This document shows positions 18,767-28,394 of a DNA stretch of 59,800 nucleotides, in pieces. The stretch lies in the NCBI GenBank assembly GCA_003116975.1, contig BGKB01000264.1:1-59800 (forward strand), given 5' to 3'. Each line of letters opens with the position of its first letter. Within the stretch, counting starts at the first letter, position 1. This DNA comes from Aurantiochytrium sp. KH105 (lineage: Eukaryota > Sar > Bigyra > Thraustochytrida > Thraustochytriidae). A model generated the notes under the pieces. That model worked only from the letters and a program-made list of their open reading frames with translations, made no database searches and was not told where the DNA came from. The position numbers and the translations under genes are program-made.

Positions 18767-19494
18767 TTATTGTTCAGTGTTTACTATTTGGCTGTCGACT
18801 TTCAAGTTTTCACGCTCCGAGACGATTCGTTTTTCTGCTGCGAGTGCAGCAGCCACGCAACCTGGACTGAGCCGGAGACCCATACTCGGTGCAACCATCG
18901 ACCACCATGTCACCATGGAAAATGATGTTTTCGGCTGTGCAATCTGCATGAGCATTTCAGTATCGCAAGCATGAACCATGAATGTTGTTGCAAAGGGATC
19001 GTGGGGGTGCTCTACTTCTGACACGGGCAATTGGCACTTTTGAGGCGGATTTGATTCATAAAAAGTCAGTTATTCTGGCTCACAGCCTCGCATCTCCATA
19101 CTAACTCCGTGCCATCTCTAGTTTCGCTCTAATAAACTTACGGGGCAGGGGACCTGCATCGTGTCGAGCTCCGAAGAGCTCAGGCGTTTGCGCGTTCCGT
19201 CATGGCCAATAACTGAGAAACATGCGACAGGAACTTTGTATGCCTCAGCAAAAAGAATTTCAGGCACAAGTAGACCAGTCTTTCGTTTTCCAGCAGACGC
19301 AGAGACCGATGAGGCGTCATCGTCGTCCAAGAGCGGCTCTTCCAAATCGTGGAGGAACGCCTCGGCCCCAGTCTCTTTGGGCGCTTGTCCCATAAGCTGC
19401 TCGGGATCGTGATTGGCCAAACTTTGATCACACGTACGCTGCGCCGAGTATTGATGCTGCTGAAGCCTGCGTGCTTCACAGCCTGGCTGGTACT

Positions 19495-19562
<68 letters not shown>

Positions 19563-19726
19563 TGCTGCTCTAAACTTGGTTGCAGTTCCAGGGGAAAACC
19601 CGGATGCCGCAACCACGTGAGGCCTTCCGCGTTACGAGTCCAGAACCAGCCGCTCCATGGGGGAACGTCCTCGCAGGCCCTCCGAAACACCTCGCCCTCG
19701 CGCAAGTACGCTTCGCGCCCTGCCAT
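18767..19726 (-). CDS. ATG10: ATG10-like E2 enzyme of autophagy, two exons
   Basis: E2-like enzyme that transfers ATG12 to ATG5. Exon 1 is 19726-19142 (195 codons) and has an N-terminal FRRACEDVPPWSGWFW segment as in ATG10. A polyGln insert of about 23 residues is encoded by CTG/CAG repeats at 19500-19567. The core strand follows (EILFAEAYKVPVACFSVI, matching the family's SYQVPVLYF). A perfect donor GTAAGT starts at 19141. The proposed exon 2 starts at 19036 and ends at 18767. It continues in phase with EVEHPHDPF, the catalytic-site motif FMVHACDTEM (usual LHPCKT) and MVTWWSMVAPSMGLRL (usual WLSIVGPVVGLNL). The total is 284 residues; human ATG10 has about 220, and the polyQ insert accounts for part of the excess. 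The acceptor (CAAAAG) is atypical and is the least certain part. A further ATG at 19858 would add 44 residues. Confidence 0.82.
19037..19141 (-). other. Predicted intron in ATG10
   Basis: Donor GTAAGTTT begins at 19141, with a CTGAC-like branch-point sequence near 19065. The acceptor ending CAAAAG at 19037 keeps phase 0. The CAG, AAG and TAG at the next three positions do not keep the frame. A GAG acceptor (exon 2 from 19009) would also be in phase but would drop the conserved residue before HP. The intron is about 105 nt. Confidence 0.6.
19500..19567. repeat. CTG/CAG trinucleotide repeat coding polyGln in ATG10
   Basis: About 22 perfect CTG units on the plus strand, read as CAG (Gln) in ATG10. 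The uninterrupted pure-codon run suggests length polymorphism. Confidence 0.95.
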
Positions 19727-21229
19727 GCCATGCGTGGGGAGTTGCGGGCGTGCGTCGACACCGCTCGGATTTGGCTGCGCGCTCGCAGATCGAAACAGAA
19801 GAATTCGGCGCAACTTTGCGCCGGATATAGCCGTGAGGCGGTGCGAACTTGGGCGCATTCTCGCGCCGAGTTATTTTGTTTTTTGGAAGTAGGAGAAAAT
19901 CCGTTTGAGCCGAGTCGAGCCTTCTGACTCGAACTCGGCCTGGCTGGGTTCTGATCGTGAGTCAAGTTTCCGGCTATTACAATCTTGGGTCCCCACGGCG
20001 CTTTCGGACCAGTCTACCACAAATTTTGTTCATGAGGAAGACCCGGGCTGTCGTTGAAGCTCTGCGATAGCTTTCACCCGACTTACAGTTAAAGCTCTCT
20101 AGGAACTCCCTCAGAGCTCTTGCCCTAAAGTCTACGAAGCAAAGGCGTCAGCGACGCCAACCTAGAGATAGTCTGTCAGCCAGATACTAGTCACCAACAG
20201 ACAGCAGCACTCGGCGAATGCTGCATGCAGCCAAGAGCCGTAGCTCCTGATTTTGCACACCCGTCCACTTGTCTGTTATGGTTGCGCCGTACAGATTGCT
20301 TGATGAGAGAAACCAAGGCCTACATTCGATTCGTTGGAGACACCTACAAGAGGCTTTCCAGGTCTTGCACAATGTCCATTGAGGGAAGTTATACTTGCTC
20401 GGAATTGAACGCAGTTTACCTTGTACATCGCTGAGCGCGGGTCCCGGCCAAGCAAGTAGGCCGCCGGGCCGGCCCAGGCCAGGGGTGCATTACTTGCAAC
20501 GGATCAATCCAGATGTTATTGTTATTATTGAGTTGCCTTGTAATTTGCCTTGCCTTGCCTTGCTTTTTAGGCCTTCCTCTCCATGAGTTGCTGCGATTGA
20601 CTTTTTGAAGGAGACAGACGAGTAGTGAGCTTGCGCTGGCAAGCTTGCGCAGGCGAGGAGGTGCTTGGATTGAACGAGCAGAAAGCTTTTTTGGGGTGGG
20701 GGGTTTGGGGGAAAGACTGTGCGCCAGGCGCGGATTGAGTGCGAGCTGCTCCTGCTGCTGCTCCTGCTGCTGCTCCAGCTGCTGCTTTCAAATAGCTTTT
20801 GCATACGTACTGCTTTGGCATCGCTTAAAGTGGTGACGACGACGACGACGACGACGACGACAACAACGACGACAACGTTGTCAAACACATTGTAAGGATC
20901 TGCTTGCAAACGACAAGGCGGGGTATGGGCAATTTCACAATCATCACCAAGCACACGGGTGTTTATTGTTGTCAGCATCAAGTCTTCAATATCTTCTCTG
21001 GGGGAAAAGTTCATCACAAACCATAAGCCTTGCGTGGGTGAGGCGAAGCAAAGGGGCGGGGAAGTGAGGGGCGGCGCCAGCCAAGCCGCTGCATGGCAAA
21101 CTCGCGTAGAGTGGTTGAGTGCCGCAAGCTTCAAGGTTGATCGCCCCTCAAACACAAAAAGTAAAGTTGCCTTCGCTTGGCAAAGCATAGGCGCGAGCCT
21201 CGTGTGGCGTGGACTGCGGCGAGTGCGAC
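19727..21229. promoter_or_regulatory. Head-to-head spacer, ATG10 / phosphodiesterase
   Basis: A 1503-nt spacer. From 19900 to 20450 the DNA is non-repetitive with moderate GC and only short reading frames I cannot assign. Repeats are CTTGC pentamers near 20545-20570, GCTCCTGCTG runs near 20748-20786 and a GAC/GACGAC array near 20833-20876. A minus-strand frame at 20490-21014 is listed separately with low confidence. Confidence 0.5.
20490..21014 (-). CDS. Doubtful reading frame with polyVal and Ser-rich segments
   Basis: A 174-residue frame from ATG 21014. The first 50 residues (beginning MNFSPREDIEDLMLTTIN) look protein-like. The rest consists of a 14-residue polyVal from a GAC-class microsatellite, a Ser-rich run from CTG repeats, and basic filler. 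No family recognised. It may be one exon of a small gene divergent from the phosphodiesterase, or a chance frame through repeats. Confidence 0.2.
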   Translation of the reverse strand: MNFSPREDIEDLMLTTINTRVLGDDCEIAHTPPCRLQADPYNVFDNVVVVVVVVVVVVVVTTLSDAKAVRMQKLFESSSWSSSRSSSRSSSHSIRAWRTVFPPNPPPQKSFLLVQSKHLLACASLPAQAHYSSVSFKKSIAATHGEEGLKSKARQGKLQGNSIITITSGLIRCK

Positions 21230-24200
21230 ATGGGCTCCACAGTGTCCATCACAAGCGGAAGTGAGGCACACGTAGCGCGAGATCTAAAGACTCGAGCAAG
21301 GTCACTGCTCGAGCAAAGAGCAGCAGGCAATGATCCGAGTGCAACGAGCGAGTGCCTGCGAGAGCTGGTGGAGCTGCATGAGCAGGCCGAGGTCGGCATC
21401 GAGATGCACGTGTCTCGCTTCCGAGATCTCATGACGGACTCCATGAGGAGCATAGGGGCTGTGATGCCCTTGCAGGAGACTGCACGCGTTTTCATTGACC
21501 ACGCAAAAAAATGGGTAGACGTGCCGAACGAGACATCACTCGTCGGTGTTTTCGTCCATAAAGATCTCGCCGATGTAGGCGACGACTATGCGAACGACTT
21601 TGGTCTCGTTTGCGTCCAAGGGGATGTGAACACCTTTAGTGAAGCAGGAGACATTCAGCATCTCTTCATCACGGAGGGCCAAAAACTTGCAGACCAATGT
21701 CTAGGGATGGAGGAAGTAGAGTCCGAGGTGGAAGGCGAATCCGGAGGTATCCTGCAAATGCTAGCGATTCCCATTTTCACGTATAGCGACGATGAGCGCA
21801 GCGCGCTGATGAGCCCACGAATGACCCGCAAATTGAGCACCCAGTCTGGATTGCAAGGTATGAACCCGAGAATTAGCGAGGCCGGCAGCCTGCTAAAGGT
21901 CCCTGAGGAGGAATCTGGAGATGATCTCGAGGAAACAAAGTCGGACGGGCTCGTGAGTCAAATTTCTTCCCCAAGATCAGAACGTGTCGGGGCTGTAATG
22001 GTGTACTGTCGGCTGAAATGCGTGGGCGACGAGATTGCGGAGAGCAGGTTTCGAGGGAATAAAGCGATGCTCAAGCTTTTCTTGGAAGCAGGCTCGTTTC
22101 TTAAACAAGCCGCGGAAACCGAAATTCGCCAAGCACGCCTTCACCGATCACAGCAAATGCTGACAGCTTCCATGGACTCGTCCTACATCTTCAACAATAC
22201 CGAAGACGTTTTCAAGGCGCTCGCCATGTACGAGGACTACCTCCGGGATTTGCTGTCCGCTGAATGCTGCATGGTGCTCCTGGTGGACGAGTCGAAGATG
22301 CAACTTTGGCGCAAACTGGGACAAACTTCCAGTGCGCGTATGGCGATTGAGGATGACTCGCTCCTGGGCGAGGTCGTGACGCAGGGTACATGCGCTCGGG
22401 TGTATGGCACCGGGCGTCTGGAAGGCGTCGCAAGTCAACTGTTCGAGCTTGCTGGCTTGGATCAGGCAACACAGCTATCGTCGCTCATGTGCGTCCCTTT
22501 TGGTACGGATACAGAAACCTTTGGCGTGGTTGTGGCACTGAACAAGAAACCCGGCGAGGAAGTTTCGTGGCCGCAGACGCGAAGCAAGCACACGAGTCTG
22601 CGACTGAGATCGTTTAGTTCGCGCGGCCTGCTGACCAAGATGAAACTCAGCGAATCAATCGACGCCAATTTCTATACGTCGCCAGTTCAAATGACAAGTA
22701 GCGACACGCCTGCGTTTGCCAAGACGGAGGAAAATTTACTCAGAGCTACAATTGAAGATCTGACGGACCTCATTAGCTTCAAGTACCTGGATCTTACATA
22801 TATGATGCAGGCCTCTATAGATGGTGATGAGGGCTCGAGCGAGCACCTGCAATCACTCTTATCAATGTACGACCCAATGAAGCGCAAGGTCAACGCGCGA
22901 GGCGCATATGGAAGCTCGACGAATCCCGGCGCGTTCCGCAAGGAAAACAGCATGACAAGAATCTCAGTTGCAGAGGACGGGCGAGGGGTGCACATGTCTT
23001 CCCATATAGATCTTAACAACACTTTGCACAGTGACGGGGGTGATGCGCTGCTGGGAGAACCCCTCAATCCGTATTGTCATCATCTGGAGAGCTGGGATCT
23101 CGACATTCTTTCGCTATCAGAGGATCATCTCGTTGGATGTTCTTTGGCTATTCTCGAGAAGTTTCAGGTCCTTGATCGGTATGGAGTCAAGGCGGCCACG
23201 GCGCAGGCTTTTGTCGAAGAGGTGCGCAAGAACTATCTTCCAAACCCGTACCATAATTTCGCGCATGGTGTGAGCGTCTTGCATGGAAGCTCGATGATGC
23301 TGCACAAAGGTATTTTTAAGCTTCTCAAAGCAAGCGACGTTCTTGCCCTTCTCGTGGGCGCTCTGTGTCACGACCTAGGCCATCCTGGCACAAACAATGA
23401 CTTTCAGATCTCGAGCGGGTCGAGTCTCGCCATTCTCTACAATGACATTTCTGTCTTGGAAAACTTTCACGCGAGCAAAACATTTCAGATCCTGCAGAAG
23501 GATGCATGCAACATCTTCGCAGACATGCCAGGAAGGGAAGCTCGCCAAGAGGTCCGAGAGACGATCGTGAAGGCTATTTTATCGACGGACATTTCCAAGC
23601 ACTTCAAGCTCATCGATGACCTCAAAGCCAAGTACCAAGGAGCGGTGTCGGATCAGCTGAGCACTAAGATGGCTGGGGAAAGTAATGTTCGGCGCGGCGA
23701 GGCTGGAGCCCCGGCCGCGGGCGGAGGGCCAAACCCAGACCTTCGTGCATCTGGTCGACGAATGACTTCGCTGAGCCCGATGCGCCGCGGAACCTTTTCG
23801 GTTGCGTCAGTGACCATTAAGCGAAAGCAAGCCAAGAGCGCCGCCAAGCTCGATGTGATCACCTCGGGGAAGATGGCTCCGATTACGTCAATGGGCCATC
23901 ATGGCGAGGAAGACGGCCCACGTGCCTCTGACGCAAGTGAGGCCTATGTGGCGATCGACGCTGCGGATATTTTCCATCGCGACAAGCGCGAGGACAGGCT
24001 GCTTCTTGTGGAGACGGTAATTCATGCGGCAGATCTCTCAAACCCTGTTCTGAGGTTCGATCTATATCAGGGCTGGACCGACCTGGTGGTGCAAGAGTTC
24101 TACAATCAGAGCCTACAAGAGAAAGCGCTCGGTTTACCATCTCAGCCTCACATGTGCAGTCCGCCCGACGACATTGTTGCGAAAGGAAAGCTTCAGATCA

Positions 24201-24439
24201 GCTTTGTAGACTTTATTGTCGGCCCCCTCTGGGCCGTGATTCAGGACATCTTTCCGCAGCTGGTCGACCGGTACGAGACGCTGGAGAGCAACCGGGCTGC
24301 GTGGAAAGAAATCGTTGAAAAAAGTAGTATCGCGCGTGCTTCCAGGGCAGAGCATGCGCCGGAGGGGACTGACGGTAATGAGGTTTTGGACTCAACAAAA
24401 GCAGATGAAGCCCGGGAACCTGCATCAGGTGACAAATAG
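21230..24439 (+). CDS. Cyclic nucleotide phosphodiesterase, class I, with N-terminal GAF region
   Basis: A 1069-residue enzyme that hydrolyses cAMP and/or cGMP. ATG 21230 is the first ATG; the frame extends upstream only through GTG. Residues about 45-290 and 310-430 are regulatory and resemble tandem GAF domains; the second contains ECCMVLLVDESKMQLW and a typical LMCVPF strand. The catalytic domain (about 610-1030) has NPYHNFAHGVSVLH (residue 672 on), ALCHDLGHPGTNN (near 712), HAADLSNPVL (near 931) and the purine-clamp segment LQISFVDFIVGPLW near 987. These supply the metal-binding His/Asp residues and the invariant Gln. An insert of roughly 95-100 residues (about 810-905), basic and Ser/Gly-rich, interrupts the catalytic domain before HAADLSN. 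The GAF regions suggest allosteric control as in PDE2/5/6/10/11. Specificity cannot be read. Confidence 0.96.
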   Translation: MGSTVSITSGSEAHVARDLKTRARSLLEQRAAGNDPSATSECLRELVELHEQAEVGIEMHVSRFRDLMTDSMRSIGAVMPLQETARVFIDHAKKWVDVPNETSLVGVFVHKDLADVGDDYANDFGLVCVQGDVNTFSEAGDIQHLFITEGQKLADQCLGMEEVESEVEGESGGILQMLAIPIFTYSDDERSALMSPRMTRKLSTQSGLQGMNPRISEAGSLLKVPEEESGDDLEETKSDGLVSQISSPRSERVGAVMVYCRLKCVGDEIAESRFRGNKAMLKLFLEAGSFLKQAAETEIRQARLHRSQQMLTASMDSSYIFNNTEDVFKALAMYEDYLRDLLSAECCMVLLVDESKMQLWRKLGQTSSARMAIEDDSLLGEVVTQGTCARVYGTGRLEGVASQLFELAGLDQATQLSSLMCVPFGTDTETFGVVVALNKKPGEEVSWPQTRSKHTSLRLRSFSSRGLLTKMKLSESIDANFYTSPVQMTSSDTPAFAKTEENLLRATIEDLTDLISFKYLDLTYMMQASIDGDEGSSEHLQSLLSMYDPMKRKVNARGAYGSSTNPGAFRKENSMTRISVAEDGRGVHMSSHIDLNNTLHSDGGDALLGEPLNPYCHHLESWDLDILSLSEDHLVGCSLAILEKFQVLDRYGVKAATAQAFVEEVRKNYLPNPYHNFAHGVSVLHGSSMMLHKGIFKLLKASDVLALLVGALCHDLGHPGTNNDFQISSGSSLAILYNDISVLENFHASKTFQILQKDACNIFADMPGREARQEVRETIVKAILSTDISKHFKLIDDLKAKYQGAVSDQLSTKMAGESNVRRGEAGAPAAGGGPNPDLRASGRRMTSLSPMRRGTFSVASVTIKRKQAKSAAKLDVITSGKMAPITSMGHHGEEDGPRASDASEAYVAIDAADIFHRDKREDRLLLVETVIHAADLSNPVLRFDLYQGWTDLVVQEFYNQSLQEKALGLPSQPHMCSPPDDIVAKGKLQISFVDFIVGPLWAVIQDIFPQLVDRYETLESNRAAWKEIVEKSSIARASRAEHAPEGTDGNEVLDSTKADEAREPASGDK

Positions 24440-24903
24440 GGCAGATTTTTCTGGGAATGATCGTAGTAGAAAAAATCAAGAATAGACCCTGACCTCCATT
24501 CAGGCCTAACTCTTTTTCTTTTTGGATAAATTTGTTTTGCAAGGGTCATGGAATGCACCGGGCTCTTCTTATTGGCGATAGTCAACCGATCTCTTACCGT
24601 TAGTTCATGCAGCGTAATCAAGATGTGCTAGGAGGACCAAAGCAAAGCAAAGCAAAGCAAAGCAAAGCAAAGCAAAGCAAAGGGAGATGGAAGTTTTTAT
24701 GGCCTTTTGTGCAAACAATCGCAAGAGCAAAATTTGCTTGACTTTATAGAAAGAAAAGGAAATGAAGGAATGAGACAAAGAAAAAACACAGATTAACGGG
24801 AAAGAGTCACACGGCAAATCGTCGTTGTAGTAGTAGTAGTAGTCGCGGTTGTTGTTGTTGTTAATGATGATGATGATGGAGTTGTTGATATTGTTGCTGC
24901 TGT
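24440..24903. other. Convergent 3' spacer with (AAAGC)n array
   Basis: Tail-to-tail spacer between the phosphodiesterase and the lectin-like gene. AAAGC pentamers fill 24638-24682. GTA repeats (24826-24843), TTG repeats and ATG repeats (24850-24880) follow near the lectin stop. No gene is seen. Confidence 0.6.
24638..24682. repeat. (AAAGC)n pentanucleotide microsatellite
   Basis: Nine uninterrupted AAAGC units. The same unit, or its complement GCTTT, recurs near 1591-1680, 10433-10448, 16300-16323 and 27466-27492. Confidence 0.95.
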
Positions 24904-26547
24904 TTATGCCCTGCCTTGGCCGTACTGCTTGCGGTCCGTCTTTGCTGGGGCCTGCACCGCAGGCGTGTACGAAGACTGCAACGCCTCCTCTTGCTGTGCT
25001 TCGCGCTTGAGCTTGTTCATCTCCTCGCGAAGCTCAGCGTTCTGGCGTTGAAGTTCGGCGATGGTGCTCGCATCGTCGTATGTGCTGTTCTTGCCGCTAC
25101 GCAGGCGCTCGAGCTCGCGCTCGTTCTCGGCGAGCTTTCGCTTCATTTCTTCGGGAGTACCGAGCATGGGATTCACCGAGTACTCGACCTCGTGGTCGAG
25201 AGCGTCGAGCTTGGCCTTTTCCTTGCCGGCTTCAATGTTTTCCTCGTTCTGCCTGAGCTTGTCTCTGTAGCGCTTGAGGCGCCAGACAGCGTAAATGAGA
25301 CCGATAATGATGAGGACAATGAGGACAATGAGAAGTGCAAGACCCCATGTGGGCAGCGCAGTACCGGCGGAAGGCTCGTGCGTCTTGAGCGCGTCTTCGA
25401 GAGGCATAGCAGCCGTCGCAACGCCCATGTACTCGACAGAGAGCCGCCAGGTGGCAGACACCCGGAAAGGAAGGTCGAATCGAATGTCGATTGCGCCGTC
25501 GTCGTTGAGAGTCAAAGACGCCGGGTTGTAGTAGTCGACACCAAGCGTGTAGTCAGACTCGTCCTCGAGATTGTTCTCCGTCACATAGTCGACGTTAGTG
25601 AGATTCGCCCACACCGTGTCACTGTATGTCTCGTTTTCGCCGAGGGCGTCAAAGGAGATCTGAGCTCCGCAGTCGTCTCGCAAGGCCAGAGTGAAAATGT
25701 ACGAGCGGCCCCAATCGATGCTCTCGCCCAGATCCGACGAAATGTATGTGTTGGAGGGTAGCGCAACAATGTCCAGATTGTCGACCTTGAGCTCCCCCGA
25801 GGTAATGCTATCGGTCACAGAGGCCGAGAAGCCGACATACGCAAAGCGAGACTCGAGAATGGACTCGAGATCGCCGACCGCGACGGTCAGAAGCGACTCA
25901 AGCGTGCCCGAGGCAGGGCCGATCTCCACTACCACTTCGCCGTTATACGCCGAGTACGTGGCAGCGACGCGGTAGACGGTGCCATCGGTCAGATCATACG
26001 AAATGTCTCCGGCGGAGGTGGATCCGACTTCAGTATCGGTGCCGTCGCTGGTGCGGGTCCAGACCTTGATGAGAGGGTCTTCGCAAGGGCTGTCAAAGTT
26101 TGAGCACGTTTCGATGTTGATGCCCAGGTATTTGTTGAATCCCCCAATGTACCCGAGGTTCGAATTGGTGCCGGTCATGGTGTTGATGGTGCGGTTGTTT
26201 TGCACAACGAAGGCGAGGCCGTCGACGTAGTCCGTGCTGGAGAAGTCAAAGGTGGCCTTGAAGCCGTCTCCCATGCGGAGCTGGTCCTCGAACCAGGCCT
26301 GCGAGGCCGTGCCGGACAAGGAGTCCAGCAGGACCAGGTTGCCGTCGCTGTCGATGGAGGAGAGGGCCTTGACGTCCATCTCGCTCTCCACGAAGGTGTC
26401 GCGCGACAGCAGCTCCACGGAGTTCCCGTCCGAGTTCACGTCGCAATCCTGCGCCCGCGCGAGCACCGCCATCGCGAGCACCGCGGCCGCGGCCCCGGCC
26501 GCACCGCGGCCCAGGAGGCCGCCATTCCTCCTCATCGTCGCCGGCAT
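24904..26547 (-). CDS. L-type-lectin-like type I membrane protein with cytosolic coiled coil
   Basis: A 547-residue protein from ATG 26547. The longer open frame upstream is low-complexity and without support. It opens with a signal peptide (basic start, Ala/Leu-rich core, cut likely after ARAQ near residue 32). Residues about 35-250 resemble a legume/L-type lectin beta-sandwich, with DGLAFVVQN, NLGYIGGFNKYLGINIETC and a final VGFSASVTD strand. A second lumenal beta-rich region follows (about 255-385). A membrane span (GLALLIVLIVLIIIGLIYAV, about 395-420) leads to a basic stop-transfer and a coiled coil (about 455-530). The topology recalls ERGIC-53/VIP36 cargo receptors, but bacterial-type L-lectin modules of surface proteins also fit. 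No C-terminal di-lysine or FF export motif is present. Sugar-binding residues cannot be confirmed. Confidence 0.85.
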   Translation of the reverse strand: MPATMRRNGGLLGRGAAGAAAAVLAMAVLARAQDCDVNSDGNSVELLSRDTFVESEMDVKALSSIDSDGNLVLLDSLSGTASQAWFEDQLRMGDGFKATFDFSSTDYVDGLAFVVQNNRTINTMTGTNSNLGYIGGFNKYLGINIETCSNFDSPCEDPLIKVWTRTSDGTDTEVGSTSAGDISYDLTDGTVYRVAATYSAYNGEVVVEIGPASGTLESLLTVAVGDLESILESRFAYVGFSASVTDSITSGELKVDNLDIVALPSNTYISSDLGESIDWGRSYIFTLALRDDCGAQISFDALGENETYSDTVWANLTNVDYVTENNLEDESDYTLGVDYYNPASLTLNDDGAIDIRFDLPFRVSATWRLSVEYMGVATAAMPLEDALKTHEPSAGTALPTWGLALLIVLIVLIIIGLIYAVWRLKRYRDKLRQNEENIEAGKEKAKLDALDHEVEYSVNPMLGTPEEMKRKLAENERELERLRSGKNSTYDDASTIAELQRQNAELREEMNKLKREAQQEEALQSSYTPAVQAPAKTDRKQYGQGRA

Positions 26548-28394
26548 CGCGCGCGCGCGCTCGCTCTCCCGCCGCTCGCCCTCCGCGCCGCCCGCCCGCA
26601 CGCCCTCCCTCCCTCCCTGCCTCCTGCCTCGCCGCCGCCCGCCGCGCGTCTGCTCTTTGCCGCCGCCCTCCCTCCCTCGCTCGGCGCGCGCGTACGTACG
26701 CAGGCTCGCTCGTCTGGACTCTGCTGCTCGCCTCTGCCTCCCTCCCTCCCTGCCTCCCTGCCTCCCTCCCTCCCTCCCCCACTGGGCGCTGGCCGGCCGC
26801 ACGTGCACACGCGCACACGCTCGCGCGGTCAGTGCAGCAGAGATAGATAGTGGAGTGTAGCAAAGCGGGGTCCAGAGTGGGAAGGAAGGGCCGAAGTAGG
26901 TTATGGGCGCGTCGGTGAGTGGGTTATCGAGCGAGCGAGTGAGGGAGCGAGCGCGCGCGGTTATCGAGCGGGAGAGGCACGCGCTGCCGGCGCGACCGGC
27001 CGCGGCGCGCGACGCGACGCGACGCGAGGGCGGAGCGGAGGAGCGAGGGAGAACAGCGCGCGCGCCCAGCTCCCCGGCGGCAGCGGGGCTGGCCGGCCGC
27101 CGGCCGCCCTCCCTTGGCGTTGGGGGGGGGCGCGAGGGAGGGAGGGAGGGAGGGAGGGAGAGAATGGACACGCGCTCGCCCTCGTTCGCACCTTCGCTGT
27201 GCCTGCCTCCTTGCATCCCTCTCTCTCCTTCCTTCCTTCCTTCCTTCCTTCCTTCCGGCCGCGCTTCCCTCGCCGGGAGCGCCCGCCGTGCCGCAGCCGC
27301 TCGAGGTACCTCGCTGCCGCGTTCCAGACGGCCCGCGCGGCTCCGAGCGCCTCCGAGCGGGAGGAGGGAGGAGAGAGGGGCCGGCGTAAACGCGCGAAAA
27401 TCGATCGGTCGAGGAAACCTATACGAAGAAAACAATGTATAGGCACGCAAGAAAACAAAGCAGCGCACAGCAAAGCAAAGCAAGCAAAGCAAAGAGCATC
27501 CACCGCTCACTCACTCACTCTCCGGACGTTCTTTTCGTTTTCGTTTCGCACACTCCCACCGCGGCAGAAGTCTGGGTGATGGACCGATCGATTGATCGAC
27601 GGGTTTGACGTGAATGAATGCATGCAAGAGACAGAGTATCTATCTATCGTGCGACATAACGAGCGGCGCCGGCGTCATCACAGACTGAGAGGCTGCCGCG
27701 GTCCGTGGCGATTAGCAGGCTGGCTGGCGATTAGTCTAGCGATTAGCCCATCGCGGTTCGACGCACTGCGGTGCTCGAAGGAATGGAGGAACGAACGACC
27801 TCGTGGTCGGTTTTTTGGGATGCACGCGCGGTGTTTCGGCCTGACAAAGTCGGGATGGGAGTGGTGAGTGAGTGTGTCATCCATCATTCGTCACGTCGGC
27901 AGGCCATGCCACACTCGTCGTCACCACCTTGCCGCTGGTGATGAGTTGAGTTGAGATGAGATGAGATGAGATGAGATGAGATGAGATGGGATGAGATGAG
28001 ATGAGATGAGATGAAAACTACAGTTGCCAGCCTAGCTGTAGCCGGCACAGATGTAGAGCGGAGTAATGGAATGGTTGTGAGTGCGGCTGTGACATTGTGC
28101 CACACAACGAGTTAAGGCGGGGACGAACTTTCTTACGGCGTCCTTTCCTTTCTTGAAAAGAATCCAATGCAAAGAATGCAAAGAGACGCTGGCAAATGAA
28201 GCCCAGAAGCTCACGAGGCGCCTGACCCTGCGAGCGAGCAAGCGCGCAAGCTCAGGCTTGGGCAGAGCAAGCGCAGTCTTGATCGAGCCAGCCAAGACAG
28301 CGGCGCGCCACTCCTCTCTTGATCGCACGAACCAGGCGTGCAAGAAGCAGGGCCGGGCGGCTCAACGTTAAAGCGGTTGACTGTGAGTAAGAGC
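26548..28394. promoter_or_regulatory. Head-to-head spacer rich in simple repeats
   Basis: At 1847 nt this is the longest spacer in the window. It contains CCCT/CCTC-rich runs (26600-26780), G-rich GGGA runs (27123-27160), a CCTT array (27226-27256), AAAGC pentamers (27466-27492) and a GAGAT pentamer array (27950-28013). Reading frames here are long only because the low-complexity DNA lacks stops, and no frame resembles a protein. I see no gene or RNA. Confidence 0.6.
27950..28013. repeat. (GAGAT)n pentanucleotide microsatellite
   Basis: About twelve GAGAT/ATGAG units with one interruption (GATGGGATGAG) in the middle. Confidence 0.93.

Noticed and set aside
26548..27510. 321-codon N-terminal extension of the lectin-like protein
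   Set aside because: Low-complexity Arg/Gly/Ala/Ser filler from GC-rich simple repeats. ATG 26547 starts a clean signal peptide.
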